A stretch of DNA of 64,000 nucleotides from Falsigemmobacter faecalis (GCF_003863335.1 NZ_RRAZ01000006.1:1-64000); one strand, 5' to 3'; positions 8,386-17,854 are shown, counted from the stretch's first letter. Numbers and translations: made by a program. Notes: a model not told the origin generated them from the letters alone.

Positions 8386-11300
8386 TGCGCTATACCGCTG
8401 CTTTTCTTCTTTGCCTGACCCCGGCTGTCGCTTTCGCTCAGGAAGATGACCGGACCTTCCTGTCGGGCCTGTTGGAGGACAATCTCTCCGGCGCGGGCCG
8501 TGAGGTCCGGATTGAGGGCTTTCAGGGCGCGCTGTCCTCGCGCGCCCGGATGACCAGTCTGACCATCGCCGACGATGAAGGCGTCTGGCTGCGCCTGACG
8601 GATGTGCTTTTGGACTGGAACCGCTCGGCGCTGTTCGGGGGGCGGGTGTCCGTGAATGCGCTGACGGCGGCTGAGATCACGCTGGAGCGTCTGCCCAATG
8701 CCGGGGAAGATCTGCCCAGCCCGGAGGCTGCGCCCTTCTCGCTGCCGGATCTGCCGGTCTCGGTGCAGATCGGTCAGATCACGGCGGAAAAGATCACCCT
8801 TGGCCCGACCATTCTGGGCGAAGAGATCACCGCCCGCCTCGATGGCGGCGCCAATCTGGGCGACGGCGAGGGCAATGCGCGCCTTGAGCTGAAGCGCACC
8901 GATGGCACCGCCGGCGCATTGGTGCTCGAAGGCGGCTTCGTCAATTCCTCGCGCGAGCTGCGCCTTGATCTTTCGCTCCAGGAGCCGCAGGGCGGCATCG
9001 CGGCGCGTATGATCGGCCTGCCCGGAGAGCCCGCCCTTGATCTTGCCGTAAAAGGTCAGGGCCGGATTGAGAATTTCACCGCCAATGTGGCCCTGCGCTC
9101 TGACGGGCAGGAGCGTGTTGCAGGCACCGTCCGGCTGGCCTCGGAAAAAGCCGGGGCGAAAGGCTTTGGCCTTGATCTGAAGGGCGATGTCACGCCGCTT
9201 TTCCTGCCGGATTACCACGATTTCTTCGGCCCCGATGTCTCCCTGAAGGCCGAGGGCAGCCAGTCCGCGACAGGGGCCCTCAACCTGAGCGAGCTGCGCC
9301 TGGAGGCCGCCGCCCTGCGCCTCAGCGGCACCGCCGATATCGCCGCCGATGGCATGCCCAATGCCTTTGATCTGAACCTTGATCTTTCTGCCGCAGACGG
9401 CCAGCCCGTGCGCCTGCCCCTGAGCGGCGATCCGGTCGAAGTCATCGCCGCCAAGCTGCGCCTTGGCTTTGCCGGCGATCAGGGCAATGACGGCTGGAGC
9501 CTTGTGGGCAGCGTGACGGGCCTCAACACGCCCGCTCTCACCGCCGACGCCCTGAGCCTTGAGGGCAAGGGCCGCATCGGCCGCAGCGCCGATGCCCGCC
9601 CCATGGCCGACGGCAGCCTGAGCTTTGACAGCGCCGGGCTGAAGATGACCGATGAGGGTCTTGATCAGGCGGTCGGGGCCCGGGTGATCGGGCAGACGCG
9701 CTTTGACTGGCAAAGCGGCGCGCCGCTGCAGATCAGCGATCTGAAGCTGGAGGGCGAGGATTACAGCGCCGAGGGCACCTTTGCAGTGGCCACCGACAGC
9801 GGAGAGCCGGAAATCACCGGCCGCATCGGCGCGGTGCTGCAGGATCTCGGCCGCATCTCGGTGCTGGCCGGTCGCGCGACCTCGGGCAAGGGCACGCTGG
9901 GCTGGTCGGGCAGTCTGAAGCCGCTTTCGGGTGCTTTTGACGGGCAACTCAGCGTTGATGGCAGCGATCTGACCATCGGCCTTGCCGAAGTGGACGGCCT
10001 TTTGCGCGGGCAAAGCCTCGTCTCGCTTGATGCCGCGCGGGGGCCGGAGGGCACGCAGATCCGCGCGCTCGATCTGCGCGGGCAAAGCCTGCGGGTGCAG
10101 GGCCAGGGCTGGATCCGCTCCACCGGGCCGGATCTGACGGCGCGGCTCGATTTTACGGACCTCGCGGTGATGGGGCCGTCTTATGGCGGCAGTCTGTCGG
10201 CCGATGCCACGCTGAAGGGCAAGGCGCTCGACAACGATCTGAACCTGACGCTGAAGGGCAGCGGCACCGATCTGAAGACCGGTATCGCTGAGGCCGATGG
10301 CTTCCTGCGCGGCACCACCGCGCTTGATATCGACGGCCATCTGCTGGACGGCGTGGTGACGCTGCGCCAGGCGGCGCTGACGGGCCAGACCTGGAATGCG
10401 GGCGTCAGCGGTTTCGCCGGAATGGAGAGCCGCGATCTGCGCGCGCGCTTCAACGTCCAGGATCTGAGCCGCGCGGGCGGGCCCTATCGCGGGCGGGTCG
10501 CGGGCAATCTGACCTATGCGCTGGCCAGCGGCACCGAAACGGCCACCATTGAGGCCGAGGCCGGAGAGATCGCCCTCGGCCAGCCCGAGGCGGACCGCCT
10601 GCTGCGCGGCACCACCCGGCTTTCCGCTGCGGGCAGCCGCACGGCGGGTGTCCTGCGCCTCGACAAGCTTGATCTGCAAAACCCGCAGCTCTCCGCCAGC
10701 GGCAATGCCCGCCAGGAGGGCGACCGCAGGCTGCTGGGCCTTCAGGCGCGTCTGAATGATCTGGCGCTGCTGGTCGCGGGCGTCCCCGGTGCGCTGACGC
10801 TGCAGGGCGATGTGACCGAACGCGACGGCACCCTGACGCTGGATGTGAAAGCCCGCGGTCCGGGCGGCATTGATCTGAGCGTTGCGGGCACGTCGGGGCT
10901 GAATTTTGCCAATTCGGCGCTGCGGATCACCGGATCGGCGGATGCGGCGCTGGCCAATGCCTTCACCGGCGGGGTCGCGCTGCGCGGGCCGCTGCGGCTG
11001 GATCTGGCGCTGAACGGCGCTCCGGCGCTTTCTTCGCTCTCGGGTCGCGTTAGCCTGTCGGACGGGCGGATGACGATTGCCAACCCGGCGATGGGCTTTT
11101 CCGGGCTTCAGGGGACGGTCAACCTTTCCGGCGGTCGCGCCGAGGTGACCCTCTCGGGCCGTTCGGACGCCGGGGGCAGCGTGGCGCTCAGCGGTCCGAT
11201 CACGCTCAGCGCGCCCTTCCAGGGCAACCTGGCCGTGGTTCTCGAACGCCTTGGCCTGCGCGATCCGCAGCTCTATGAGACCATGGCCAGCGGCCGGGTT

Positions 11301-12218
11301 GAGATCAGCGGCCCCCTGGCCGGCGGCGCGATGATCTCGGGCCGCATCCGTCTGGAAGAGACCGAACTTCGCATCCCCTCGACGGGTCTGGGCAGTTCGG
11401 CTGCCATTCCCGAGATGCGCCATGTTTATGAACCGGCCGGGGTCCGTGCGACCCGGGCGCGGGCGGGCCTTCTGGGCGACGGCACCAACGGCTCCGGCAG
11501 TGGCGCGGGCGGCGGCGGGCCGGTCTATGGGCTGAACCTCTTTATTCTGGCGGAAAATCAGGTCTTTATCCGTGGCCGCGGCCTTGATGCGGAACTCGGC
11601 GGCAGCTTCCGGATTTCCGGAACCACGGCCAATGTCGTCCCATCAGGCGGGCTGGATCTGATCCGCGGACGGCTGGATCTGCTGGGCAAAAGGTTCAGCT
11701 TTGCCGAAGGCACCCTGCAGATGGAGGGCAGCATGGTGCCGCGCATCCGCCTTGTCGCCAATACCGACACCGTGGACGGCACTGCGAGCGTGATTATCGA
11801 CGGCCCCGCCGATCAGCCCGAGATCACCTTTGCCTCTTCGCCGGAGCTGCCGCAGGAAGAAGTGGTGGCGCGGCTGCTGTTTGGCCGCGGGCTGACTTCG
11901 CTGACGCCTTTGCAGGCGGCGCAGCTGGCCTCTGCGGTGGCCACGCTGAGTGGCAAGGGTGGGGCGGGGATCGTCGACAGCCTGCGCAGGAACTTCGGGC
12001 TCGATGACTTTGACGTCTCCGCCAGCGAAAACGGTGCGGCGGCGGTGCGGGCCGGCAAGTATCTGAGTGAAAACGTCTATGTGGATCTGAAGCTCGACAG
12101 CGACGGACAGAGCGAGGTCTCGATCAACCTCGATCTGTCGAAATCCGTCACCGTGCGCGGGCGGGCCACGGCCGATGGCAACACCGGCCTCGGCATCCAC
12201 TACGAGCGCGATTACTGA
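8385..12218 (+). CDS. tamB: TamB, periplasm-spanning translocation/assembly module protein
   Basis: TamB is a long AsmA-like/bridge protein that spans the periplasm as a beta-taco groove and pairs with TamA. The 1277-aa protein is dominated by repetitive beta-rich segments (many LDL, LSG, GxL units). It ends in the conserved TamB domain over the last ~350 residues, with GGLDLIRGRLDLLGK, the SFAEGTLQMEGS region, PEITFASSPELPQEEVVARLLFG and a final amphipathic barrel-like segment. The N-terminus (MRYTAAFLLCLTPAVAFAQ) looks more like a cleavable signal peptide than a lasting membrane anchor. The ATG overlaps the tamA stop by one base. The 3' end overlaps the convergent BrkB-like gene by 7 bp. 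Confidence 0.92.
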   Translation: MRYTAAFLLCLTPAVAFAQEDDRTFLSGLLEDNLSGAGREVRIEGFQGALSSRARMTSLTIADDEGVWLRLTDVLLDWNRSALFGGRVSVNALTAAEITLERLPNAGEDLPSPEAAPFSLPDLPVSVQIGQITAEKITLGPTILGEEITARLDGGANLGDGEGNARLELKRTDGTAGALVLEGGFVNSSRELRLDLSLQEPQGGIAARMIGLPGEPALDLAVKGQGRIENFTANVALRSDGQERVAGTVRLASEKAGAKGFGLDLKGDVTPLFLPDYHDFFGPDVSLKAEGSQSATGALNLSELRLEAAALRLSGTADIAADGMPNAFDLNLDLSAADGQPVRLPLSGDPVEVIAAKLRLGFAGDQGNDGWSLVGSVTGLNTPALTADALSLEGKGRIGRSADARPMADGSLSFDSAGLKMTDEGLDQAVGARVIGQTRFDWQSGAPLQISDLKLEGEDYSAEGTFAVATDSGEPEITGRIGAVLQDLGRISVLAGRATSGKGTLGWSGSLKPLSGAFDGQLSVDGSDLTIGLAEVDGLLRGQSLVSLDAARGPEGTQIRALDLRGQSLRVQGQGWIRSTGPDLTARLDFTDLAVMGPSYGGSLSADATLKGKALDNDLNLTLKGSGTDLKTGIAEADGFLRGTTALDIDGHLLDGVVTLRQAALTGQTWNAGVSGFAGMESRDLRARFNVQDLSRAGGPYRGRVAGNLTYALASGTETATIEAEAGEIALGQPEADRLLRGTTRLSAAGSRTAGVLRLDKLDLQNPQLSASGNARQEGDRRLLGLQARLNDLALLVAGVPGALTLQGDVTERDGTLTLDVKARGPGGIDLSVAGTSGLNFANSALRITGSADAALANAFTGGVALRGPLRLDLALNGAPALSSLSGRVSLSDGRMTIANPAMGFSGLQGTVNLSGGRAEVTLSGRSDAGGSVALSGPITLSAPFQGNLAVVLERLGLRDPQLYETMASGRVEISGPLAGGAMISGRIRLEETELRIPSTGLGSSAAIPEMRHVYEPAGVRATRARAGLLGDGTNGSGSGAGGGGPVYGLNLFILAENQVFIRGRGLDAELGGSFRISGTTANVVPSGGLDLIRGRLDLLGKRFSFAEGTLQMEGSMVPRIRLVANTDTVDGTASVIIDGPADQPEITFASSPELPQEEVVARLLFGRGLTSLTPLQAAQLASAVATLSGKGGAGIVDSLRRNFGLDDFDVSASENGAAAVRAGKYLSENVYVDLKLDSDGQSEVSINLDLSKSVTVRGRATADGNTGLGIHYERDY

Positions 12219-13105
12219 GGCGGCAACGCCGGCGCGGCGGGGGCCTCGGCCTCCGCGCGCGCTTTGCGGCGGTTCTCCTGGATGACGGCGTTCACCGCCG
12301 CGCCCATCAGCACGGAATAGGCGCTGAGATAAAGCCACATCAGCAGTGCAATCACCGCCCCGATAGAGCCGTAGACTTTGTTATAATTGGCAAAATTGGT
12401 CAGATAGAGCGTGAAGCCCTTTGAGGCGGCAAGCCAGAGAACCACCGCCACGATCTGCCCGATTGAGAAGAGGGACGGTTTGGGCCAGGCCATATTCGGA
12501 CCATATCTGTAGATCATCCCGATGCCGATCACCGTCGCCACCGGCGCAACAGGCAGACGGGCCAGTTGATAGAGCAGCGGCTCAAAGGCTCCCAGCGGCG
12601 CGAACTGCAGCACGAGTGGTACCACGATCTCTGCCGCCACCGCCGTCAGTGCCGTCGCCACCAGCATCAGCGTCAGCACCAGCGCCACCAGCTGGTGCCC
12701 CAGCCCGCCCCGGTTGGGCAGCCCGAAGGCCGCATTGATGCCCTGCACCAGCGCAGAAACCCCTGCCCGCACAGACCACAGCGCCACGCAAAGGCTGACA
12801 AAGGTTGTCCAGCCCAGTGTATTCGTGGCCGCGGTTGCCACCCCCATGACCTGATCGTTGAGGATGTTGAACGCCTCACCCGGCAGGAAATCGGACAGCT
12901 CTGCCATATATTTCGCAACGACCAGCGGATCCGAGAACAGCGCCCAGATCGCAACCACCGCCGCAATGGCCGGAAAGACAGCAAAAATCGCGAAGAACGC
13001 GACACCTGCTGCGATCAGACCGACATGGCGGTCTGTCATCAGTGTCCAGGCCTCATATGCGATTGTGAACGGCTTTCGCAGGGGCTTGGGCAGAAAAGCA
13101 GGCAT
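12212..13105 (-). CDS. YihY/BrkB family inner-membrane protein
   Basis: This 297-aa protein has about six membrane helices and the YihY/BrkB signature (LIAAGVAFFAIFAVFPAI near residue 30, KVYGSIGAVIALLMWLYLSAY near the C-terminus). Family members were once called ribonuclease BN; that assignment is wrong, and the true function is not settled. Older literature links BrkB to complement resistance in Bordetella. The gene is convergent with tamB and shares 7 bp with it. A 59-bp gap separates it from the small secreted protein upstream, so it may be co-transcribed with the exopolysaccharide genes or stand alone. Confidence 0.85.
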   Translation of the reverse strand: MPAFLPKPLRKPFTIAYEAWTLMTDRHVGLIAAGVAFFAIFAVFPAIAAVVAIWALFSDPLVVAKYMAELSDFLPGEAFNILNDQVMGVATAATNTLGWTTFVSLCVALWSVRAGVSALVQGINAAFGLPNRGGLGHQLVALVLTLMLVATALTAVAAEIVVPLVLQFAPLGAFEPLLYQLARLPVAPVATVIGIGMIYRYGPNMAWPKPSLFSIGQIVAVVLWLAASKGFTLYLTNFANYNKVYGSIGAVIALLMWLYLSAYSVLMGAAVNAVIQENRRKARAEAEAPAAPALPPQ

Positions 13106-13164
13106 TCGGCACTCCGGATCACAGGGCCGACAGCGTGCCGGCCCCGAACCTTATCCGGTCAGGG

Positions 13165-13395
13165 TCAGCGTGTCGAACCTGTCGAACTGTTGTCGGTCAG
13201 GACGGTGGCAAGGGTGACAGCGGTCACGAGCCCCACCACCGTAAGCGTGGTGCCCGCGGCCCCCGCACCAAGAAAGGCGCCAGGCATTACCGGGGGCGGA
13301 GGCGGCACTGCCACCGGGGCTACACTCTGTGCCAGCCCCGCAACGGGTGCCAGCGTCGCCAGGGTCAGGGCGAGGACTGCGAATCGTGATTTCAT
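13165..13395 (-). CDS. Small secreted/membrane protein downstream of yjbHF (YjbE/GfcA-like position)
   Basis: This 76-aa product has an N-terminal signal peptide (MKSRFAVLALTLATLAPVAGLAQ), a proline-rich stretch, one hydrophobic segment (GTTLTVVGLVTAVTLATVL) and a Thr/Ser-rich tail. It lies 71 bp after the YjbF-like lipoprotein in the same direction. In enterobacterial yjbEFGH and gfcABCD operons a similarly small Ser/Thr-rich secreted protein (YjbE/GfcA) accompanies the YjbF and YjbH homologues. I place it in that role by position and composition only; no sequence identity can be claimed. Confidence 0.6.
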   Translation of the reverse strand: MKSRFAVLALTLATLAPVAGLAQSVAPVAVPPPPPVMPGAFLGAGAAGTTLTVVGLVTAVTLATVLTDNSSTGSTR

Positions 13396-13466
13396 CTAAA
13401 CTCTCCAGACAACAGAAATGACCTTCCGCCCCTCCTGCGCCGGGCGGCGCAGGCAACAACGACGGC

Positions 13467-14075
13467 TCAATGCTCTGGTCGCAGCAGCACAGCATGACCG
13501 GCCCGGGGGCCGATCCACTGTCTGGACCAGGCCAAAGTCTGGGGCGAAATCATTACGAACTGGTTAACAACGCTGAATCCCTCGCCGTCGCAGCGCTCGT
13601 CCACCCTGCGCTCTGCCCCCGCCGTGGTGACCCGGGCGCTGCAGTGCAGGCGGATGTCGCGGATCGCATCCTCTGCCCCCGTCACCTGCCAGCGCCGCAG
13701 ATAGCTTTCACCGCCGCGCAGCGCGGCCAGCGGCGGCCCGGGCTCTGCGGATATCAGATCGAACGACAGGCCCCGGGTCTCCACCAGCCGCCCGCCCTTC
13801 AGCGTAAAAGAAATCGGATCGGTGGTCAGATAGGTCTGCGTGGTCCCCCGCTCAGTCACACGGGCCATCAGCGCGGTCCTGCCGTCGTCTTCAAGCGTCA
13901 TATGCAAAAGTGTTCCCGCGGGCGGCTTTGCGGCGGGCGGGGCGGCAGCCTCCTGCGGCGCGGCGGCGCCCTTCAGGCTTTTCAGCTCTGCCAGACTTCC
14001 GCCCGGATCATTGCCACATCCCGCAGCAAGGGTCAGGACCATCAGCGCGGGAAGCCGCCATCCGTTCACCGCCAT
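13467..14075 (-). CDS. YjbF/GfcB-like outer-membrane lipoprotein
   Basis: This 202-aa protein has a lipoprotein signal peptide ending in LAAGC (lipobox, cysteine near residue 20), so it should be lipidated and sorted to the outer membrane. Its length and place directly after a YjbH homologue match the YjbF/GfcB (YmcC) family, which takes part in exopolysaccharide or group 4 capsule export. The start overlaps the yjbH stop by 10 bp, indicating coupled translation. No catalytic motif is known for the family. Confidence 0.75.
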   Translation of the reverse strand: MAVNGWRLPALMVLTLAAGCGNDPGGSLAELKSLKGAAAPQEAAAPPAAKPPAGTLLHMTLEDDGRTALMARVTERGTTQTYLTTDPISFTLKGGRLVETRGLSFDLISAEPGPPLAALRGGESYLRRWQVTGAEDAIRDIRLHCSARVTTAGAERRVDERCDGEGFSVVNQFVMISPQTLAWSRQWIGPRAGHAVLLRPEH

Positions 14076-16225
14076 AACAGCCCCCTTTCACGCTGCAGCC
14101 GCTCGCCGTGCCAGCCGCGCAAAGTTTCGTAAAGCGGGCCGGGTATCTCCAGCCGCGCGCCGCCATCGCGCTGCAGCATCCGCACGGTATTGCTGATCTT
14201 TTTGCGGGACGGCAGCCCGGTCACCCAGTTCAGCGGCAGGGTAAAGCGGATCCCCTTGTCGAAGGAGCCTTCGCCGAAAGCCTGCCGGGAGACATTGGTA
14301 AGCGTGGCAAAGGCGCCGACACGCCAGCCGCCTGCGAATTCGCGCTCAAGGCTCAGCGTGGCGCCGTAATCCCCCGCGAGGTAGCGCCCCATATCCAGCT
14401 GCGCGAGATAGCCCTTCGGGAACTCATAATAGACCGAGAGGTGACCACCGGTTACGCCATAGTCCCCGAGCCCCGCAAAGCCGCTCAGAGAGCGCTGCCG
14501 GACGTGGTGAAGCTCTGCGCCAAGCGCGAGACGGCTTCCGACCGGCTTCCAGAGCAGCTCCCCCGACAGACCGGCATAACCGCGCTCCAGATAGCCCGCG
14601 GTGACGCGGCTGTAGAGGTGGCGTCCGGGCCGCGCATAAGAGGCAAGGTAAAGGCTGGCCAGCCGCGTGTCGCGGCGGCTGCGCAGGTAATCATCGGTGC
14701 GCACATGCGGCAGCACCGAATTGGAGGGCCGCGCCTGTTGCCCCATGGTGCCCGCCAGCCGCTGCTCAATGGCTCCGGCAAGGGTAAGGCCGCGGGCAAT
14801 CTGCCATTCGCCGCGCAGCCGCAGGCCGGTGTCAAAGCGCAAAGGGCTGTCGGGATCGAACAAAGAGTAGCGCAGGAAGGGGGCAAGATCCCAGGTCAGG
14901 CGCGGTGCGGGGGCAAATTCGGTCATCGCGGGCGCGCCAGATGCGGCCTCGCTGAGGCGACTTCGCTGCCACAACAGGTCCGCCTGATCGGGCTGATGCT
15001 CAAGCGCTTCCAGATCGCTGCGCGAAATCCGGATCACCGACAGATCCATCCCCCGCTCAACCGGGACTATATCGAAATATTCGACCGATGACGGCAGGCT
15101 GCGGCTGAGGGCGCGCCCCGCGCGGCCCAGGGCCTGGCCCGCGGAATGATAGCGCAGATTGCGCATCCTCACCCGGATGACCGGCCCGGAGACGGCGATC
15201 GCCTCAGCGCGCAGCCCCTCGGACGCCATCGCCTGTCGCACCTGAGCGCCGATGGCCTGAACCGCGCTTTCTGACCCCTGCTGTGTCCAGGCATCTGACC
15301 AGGCCGCAGGATCGGTGGTGCGCGACGGGCGATGCGACAGCGGCAGGGGCGCCGCCCCCCGCAGCCCCGCAGCCGGGCGCAGCCGCGGGTTCAGCGCAAT
15401 CTGCAGCGACATCCCGATCCGGGAGCCATAAAGCGCATAGCCTCCGAGTTTCACCGCATCCGTCAGCTGATATTCGGCCCCGAAGTTCAGCGGGCTTCGG
15501 TTGGGGAAAAGCCGCTGCGCGCCGCTTAACTCGCGGTAGGCGTCCGAACTCCACTCCGCTTTCAACCCGAGCCTTGGCGTCGCCTGCCATTCAACCCCGG
15601 CAAAAGGCGCAGCGGGGCCGCGAAACCACTGCCTGAAATTCGGCGTCCCCCCCGTTGCAGCCGCGCGCTGCGCGCTGCGGTCACCGGTGGAAAAGAGCGG
15701 ATCGCGGCTGCCCATCTGGCCCCAGCCCAGACCTGCGGTCACGCTCAGACGCGGGGTCAGCCTGCGGCTTGCGACGATATATTCCGCGCCGTCCATGCCC
15801 GTGCCTGCGAAATCCCGCAACCCCACCGCGATTGCGGGCCAGCCCCCCCCCTCCGCCACCAGCAGATAGCTGAGATCAAAGGCGCGGTCGAAATATTCGG
15901 CACCCGGGCCATATCCTCCGGCGATGCCCGCCGCATTGGCCGGAAGCCGGAAGCCGGAATAGCGAAAGCTGCCCTGCAGCCGCGGGGTGATCTGAAAGCT
16001 GACCGCATTGCGCAGAACGCCCCCGGCATGACTGACAGAGACATTGATCTGCCCATCGGGCTGCGGCAGTGCGGAGGGCATCTCGATAAGGCCACTCCCG
16101 GCGCGCAGGCTCACGCCGGGAAGGCGGTCCGCCGCAGCCGGAAGGGCCGTCAGCGCGACAAGCACAAAGCCGGCCCCGATCCTGCGGGGTATCAGAAGAC
16201 CAGATCCCATAACCCTCTCACTCAT
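14066..16225 (-). CDS. YjbH/GfcD-like outer-membrane exopolysaccharide protein
   Basis: This protein of about 719 aa has a signal peptide (GAGFVLVALTALPAAA) and the YjbH pattern. An N-terminal segment (LRAGSGLIEMPSALPQPDG) is followed by a barrel-like region, a central periplasmic part (about residues 300-400), and a second beta-barrel-like half with many YL, RLxLG and aromatic strand motifs. YjbH/GfcD proteins are outer-membrane barrels thought to take part in exopolysaccharide or capsule export. Several starts are possible (GTG 16237, ATG 16225, ATG 16210), none with a good ribosome site; I give 16225. A candidate promoter lies just upstream. YjbG/GfcC, found between these genes in E. coli, is absent here. 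Confidence 0.78.
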   Translation of the reverse strand: MSERVMGSGLLIPRRIGAGFVLVALTALPAAADRLPGVSLRAGSGLIEMPSALPQPDGQINVSVSHAGGVLRNAVSFQITPRLQGSFRYSGFRLPANAAGIAGGYGPGAEYFDRAFDLSYLLVAEGGGWPAIAVGLRDFAGTGMDGAEYIVASRRLTPRLSVTAGLGWGQMGSRDPLFSTGDRSAQRAAATGGTPNFRQWFRGPAAPFAGVEWQATPRLGLKAEWSSDAYRELSGAQRLFPNRSPLNFGAEYQLTDAVKLGGYALYGSRIGMSLQIALNPRLRPAAGLRGAAPLPLSHRPSRTTDPAAWSDAWTQQGSESAVQAIGAQVRQAMASEGLRAEAIAVSGPVIRVRMRNLRYHSAGQALGRAGRALSRSLPSSVEYFDIVPVERGMDLSVIRISRSDLEALEHQPDQADLLWQRSRLSEAASGAPAMTEFAPAPRLTWDLAPFLRYSLFDPDSPLRFDTGLRLRGEWQIARGLTLAGAIEQRLAGTMGQQARPSNSVLPHVRTDDYLRSRRDTRLASLYLASYARPGRHLYSRVTAGYLERGYAGLSGELLWKPVGSRLALGAELHHVRQRSLSGFAGLGDYGVTGGHLSVYYEFPKGYLAQLDMGRYLAGDYGATLSLEREFAGGWRVGAFATLTNVSRQAFGEGSFDKGIRFTLPLNWVTGLPSRKKISNTVRMLQRDGGARLEIPGPLYETLRGWHGERLQRERGLLWR

Positions 16226-16247
16226 TAAGCGCACCACAACGGGGGTC

Positions 16248-16275
16248 AGCTTAGGGCCGGATCAGGATAATGCAA
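16248..16275 (-). promoter_or_regulatory. Candidate promoter of the yjbH-yjbF operon
   Basis: On the minus strand TTGCAT (16275-16270) and TAAGCT (16253-16248) are 16 bases apart and point toward yjbH. This is the only gap in the minus-strand polysaccharide block, so a promoter here would separate yjbH transcription from the sugar transferase. Confidence 0.35.
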
Positions 16276-16287
16276 CCTATACGTGTA

Positions 16288-16917
16288 TCAATCCTGCCGC
16301 TGCCGTCTGAGAAGGACCTCTCCCGCCGTCGCCGCCAGCAGCCTCAGATCAAAGCACAGCGAACGGTGGCGCAGATACATCAGATCCAGCCGCGCCTTAC
16401 GGGGGATGCAGCGCCGGATATAGGCCTCCTCGGTCTCCTTTGGGCTGTGACACTGCGCCAGGATCTGCGCTTCATGGCGGTGGAAGGTCAGGGTCGCGAG
16501 GCCCGTCAGCCCGGGCCGCGCGCGCAGCACCTCAGCGTAAAGCTGCGGCAGGCGCTCTGTGTAGCGGCGCAGCGGCGGGCGGGGGCCGACAAAGCTCATA
16601 TCTCCGCGCAGGACGTTCCAGATCTGCGGGATCTCATCCAGGCGGTAGCGCCGCAGCAGGGCGCCGCTGCGGGTGATCCGCGCCGCTTTATCCGCGCCCG
16701 TTACGCCGGTGTTGCGGTCCTCCGCGGTGCCCGCCATGCTGCGCAGTTTCCACAGCACGAAGGGCTGATCGGGAGCGCGCATCCGCTCAGAGCGGTAAAA
16801 AAGCGGCCGCCCCTCGCGCAGCAAAAGCCACAGCAGAACCGCACCAAAGGGCAGCGCCAGAACGGTCGCCAGCAAAAGCGCCAGCGTCACATCAAAGAGC
16901 CGCTTGCCCGGGGTCAC
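16288..16917 (-). CDS. Undecaprenyl-phosphate sugar phosphotransferase, initiating glycosyltransferase
   Basis: This is a bacterial sugar transferase of the WcaJ/ExoY/PglC superfamily (209 aa), which moves a sugar-1-phosphate onto undecaprenyl phosphate to start exopolysaccharide repeat synthesis on the inner membrane. It has one N-terminal hydrophobic segment (residues 8-32), then LWKLRSM, the RYRLDEIPQIWNVLRGDMS block with the DE pair, and SFVGPRPPL. Missing long N-terminal helices make it a minimal ExoY/PglC-type enzyme. The start overlaps the epimerase stop (ATGA). It precedes the YjbH/YjbF genes, which fits a polysaccharide locus, but no polymerase or flippase is in the window. Confidence 0.9.
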   Translation of the reverse strand: MTPGKRLFDVTLALLLATVLALPFGAVLLWLLLREGRPLFYRSERMRAPDQPFVLWKLRSMAGTAEDRNTGVTGADKAARITRSGALLRRYRLDEIPQIWNVLRGDMSFVGPRPPLRRYTERLPQLYAEVLRARPGLTGLATLTFHRHEAQILAQCHSPKETEEAYIRRCIPRKARLDLMYLRHRSLCFDLRLLAATAGEVLLRRQRQD

Positions 16918-17747
16918 CGGCCTTGCCTCCCGACGGGGAGCAGGGCGGCGGCCAGGATCGCCGGATCGCCTTTGGGCAGAAGGTCGGGAAAAAGCCCGGC
17001 CAGCCGCGCCATGGACATGGTGATGCGCCGTGCCGCCCCCTCGGGCGCGCGGCGCCAGTCAAAGGGCAGCCCCGCCGCCTGCAGGATCTCCGCCATGGCG
17101 ACAGGCTCAGGGGCGGCGGCGTTCAGGATCAGCGGCAGATCCGCGCCCTGGGAATGCGCCTCCATCACCCCCAGGGCCAGCCGCAGTAAACAGGGCGCCG
17201 TGAGGTAGCTTCGCTCGGGCCCCGGGCCGTCGTCAAAGCGGTCCAGCCGCAGGGGCAGCCCCCGGGCCACCTGTCGGCCCAGACGGTCGGCCCCGGCGAT
17301 ATTCCCCAGCCGCAGGATCACACCGCGACTGCGCGTGCCGCTGAGGGCCAGAGCAAACTGCCGCTCCGCCGCGAGTTTTGACGCGCCATAGGCCGAAGGC
17401 GCGCACGGGGCGTCGCCCTCTGTGGCGCCGTGCTCCGCGGTGCGGCCATAAACGGCCTGGGTCGAGGCATAGATGCACAGCGGCACCCCCGCCGCCGCCA
17501 GCGCCGCCGCCGTCTCGCGGGCGATGCGGATATTCTCAGGATAGCCCTCAGCACGGCCCGTGGTGACGGCCGACAGCACCAGCGCGGCGCGCAGCTTTGG
17601 CAGCGGATCCCCCGGACGCCAGCGCGTCAGCCCCGGGCCACCGCGCCGCGAGGCCCAGATCACAGGGGCAGCCCCCCCGGCCTTCCGCATCAACTGTCCG
17701 CTGCGCCCGGAGGCACCGATGACCATCAGCACTGACTGCTCCGCCAT
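16914..17747 (-). CDS. NAD-dependent epimerase/dehydratase (SDR family)
   Basis: This extended short-chain dehydrogenase-like protein of 277 aa opens with the nucleotide-binding fingerprint VIGASGRSGQ. The active-site serine/threonine region IYASTQAVYG and the YxxxK pair (YGASKLAAE) are typical of nucleotide-sugar epimerases/dehydratases. A longer frame reaches 17798, but the ATG at 17747 puts the Rossmann motif at the N-terminus. It shares 4 bp with the sugar transferase, so it probably supplies or modifies a nucleotide sugar for that enzyme. The exact sugar cannot be assigned. Confidence 0.8.
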   Translation of the reverse strand: MAEQSVLMVIGASGRSGQLMRKAGGAAPVIWASRRGGPGLTRWRPGDPLPKLRAALVLSAVTTGRAEGYPENIRIARETAAALAAAGVPLCIYASTQAVYGRTAEHGATEGDAPCAPSAYGASKLAAERQFALALSGTRSRGVILRLGNIAGADRLGRQVARGLPLRLDRFDDGPGPERSYLTAPCLLRLALGVMEAHSQGADLPLILNAAAPEPVAMAEILQAAGLPFDWRRAPEGAARRITMSMARLAGLFPDLLPKGDPAILAAALLPVGRQGR

Positions 17748-17854
17748 GCACACGCTAAAGTTGCACAACACCCTGCCCCGGCCCGGCCTGGCTGGCAATG
17801 CAAAGTTACACGGCCCCTCTGGGACGGGGGCCGCGGAGGTGCTATATCAGATCC

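Noticed and set aside
8358-11423. Open frame of about 1000 codons on the minus strand opposite tamB
   Set aside because: High GC keeps antisense frames open. The predicted protein is a low-complexity His/Arg/Ala/Gly-rich chain with no domain, and tamB on the other strand is certain.
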